Positions 38,521-38,889 of a stretch of 38,889 nucleotides of DNA are shown here, in pieces. This DNA comes from UBA12088 sp964568345 (lineage in GTDB: Bacteria > Patescibacteriota > Minisyncoccia > Phycocordibacterales > UBA12088). Within the stretch, counting starts at the first letter, position 1; each line of letters starts with the position of its first letter. The notes beneath the pieces were generated by a model. The model made no database searches. It saw only the letters and a list, made by a program, of their open reading frames with translations, and was not told the origin of the DNA. The DNA lies in NCBI GenBank assembly GCA_964568345.1, contig CAZMPG010000007.1:1-38889 (forward strand), read 5' to 3'. A program made the position numbers and the translations under genes.

Positions 38521-38889
38521 ACCGACTCGTCATTACCCTCTCCCTCGTCGCGCCCGGCGACCTTCACCGCACTCGAGCTTGCAGCCTGCACGGGAGCGTC
38601 GGGCACCTCGTCTTTAGGCGACCGCGGCACAATGGGCTGCGGGTTCGCCCGCGTACCGAGCTCCATCATCTCGCCCGATTCAAGGTCGTAGCCCACGGTC
38701 TCAACATCACCGTTATTGTGGGTACTGTCGAAGAGGAGTGCAAAGCGTGGGTGGTCGTACCGGGTCGTGTCCGACTTCTCGAGCTCGTGAGTCCTGCCGG
38801 ACGTGAAATCGTACACGACGACTTCCCACGAACTCCCCTTCTCCCGCTGCCAGGTGATGAGGTGGTCGTACACCCGCGGAAACATGTCA
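38514..38889 (-). CDS. C-terminal part of a TolB-like beta-propeller protein (cut by window edge)
   Basis: Only the last 120-odd codons are in the window; the frame is open at the edge, and an internal ATG lies at 38885. Two propeller-blade motifs are visible, VVYDFTSGRTHELE and VGYDLESGEMMEL, spaced about 45 residues apart as in WD40-like/TolB (PD40) repeats. The tail is a Pro/Ala/Ser-rich stretch ending NDESVW. Its stop overlaps the start of the giant protein gene (ATGGTAG), so the two are translationally coupled. Confidence 0.65.
   Translation of the reverse strand, partial: DMFPRVYDHLITWQREKGSSWEVVVYDFTSGRTHELEKSDTTRYDHPRFALLFDSTHNNGDVETVGYDLESGEMMELGTRANPQPIVPRSPKDEVPDAPVQAASSSAVKVAGRDEGEGNDESVW

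Noticed and set aside
35131..38691. Very long open frames on the plus strand (478 and 585 codons) opposite the giant protein gene.
   Set aside because: They are antisense shadows of a GC-rich, repetitive coding sequence: they are Arg/Gly/Val/Asp-rich, have no ribosome sites, and repeat exactly with the 1803-bp period of the sense gene.

Overview
This 38.9-kb window looks like a chromosome fragment from a Patescibacteria/CPR-type bacterium, probably of the Parcubacteria branch. That is inference: no rRNA or tRNA is visible. It rests on the mix of huge low-similarity exported proteins, DUF916-like membrane proteins, small lineage-specific proteins, GC-rich DNA and several start codons with a -10 box only about 6 nt upstream. 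TAA, TAG and TGA all end genes, so the code is standard. There are no CRISPR arrays, phage genes or transposase genes.

Left part (1-9.9 kb). A divergent serpin-like gene (247-1146, +) has a good sigma70-type promoter. Opposite it runs a four-gene minus-strand operon: nicotinamidase-like hydrolase (5481-4666), VWA protein (4606-3851), PP2C phosphatase (3795-2941) and an atypical Hanks-type kinase with a beta-rich tail (2938-1217). The last three match the TerY-type VWA/PP2C/kinase triad. The promoter region holds four copies of a 15-bp palindrome of the form GTGT-N7-ACAC, two of them overlapping promoter elements. A fifth copy lies just upstream of 8695-8027 (-), which encodes an NrtR-type regulator (Nudix-like domain plus winged helix), the known repressor family of NAD metabolism. 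The simplest reading is an NrtR regulon in which NAD salvage and a phospho-signalling triad share one NAD/ADP-ribose-responsive switch. This is the most interesting system in the window. Between them lies a membrane-protein gene interrupted by two in-frame stops (5994-7877), followed by an unknown three-helix membrane protein (9060-9830).

Middle part (9.9-20.4 kb, all minus strand). This is a cell-surface block: a CtpA-like S41 protease, an exported dockerin protein, an exported FGE-fold protein, a small two-helix coiled-coil protein, three paralogous DUF916/WxLIP-like membrane proteins, an exported beta-rich protein sharing its C-terminal module with the giant protein further right, and a SEC59/VTE5-type polyprenol kinase.

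Right part (20.4-38.9 kb, minus strand). Here are a PepA leucyl aminopeptidase, a class I/II aminotransferase, a small acidic protein, a 1448-residue unknown protein, and a 3350-residue exported repeat protein whose N-terminal half is an apparently exact 1769-bp duplication. The end of a TolB-like beta-propeller gene overlaps its start by 7 nt.

A dispersed non-coding element of about 212 bp with terminal inverted repeats (MITE-like) occurs in one complete copy (20441-20652) and several edge-cut or decayed copies.
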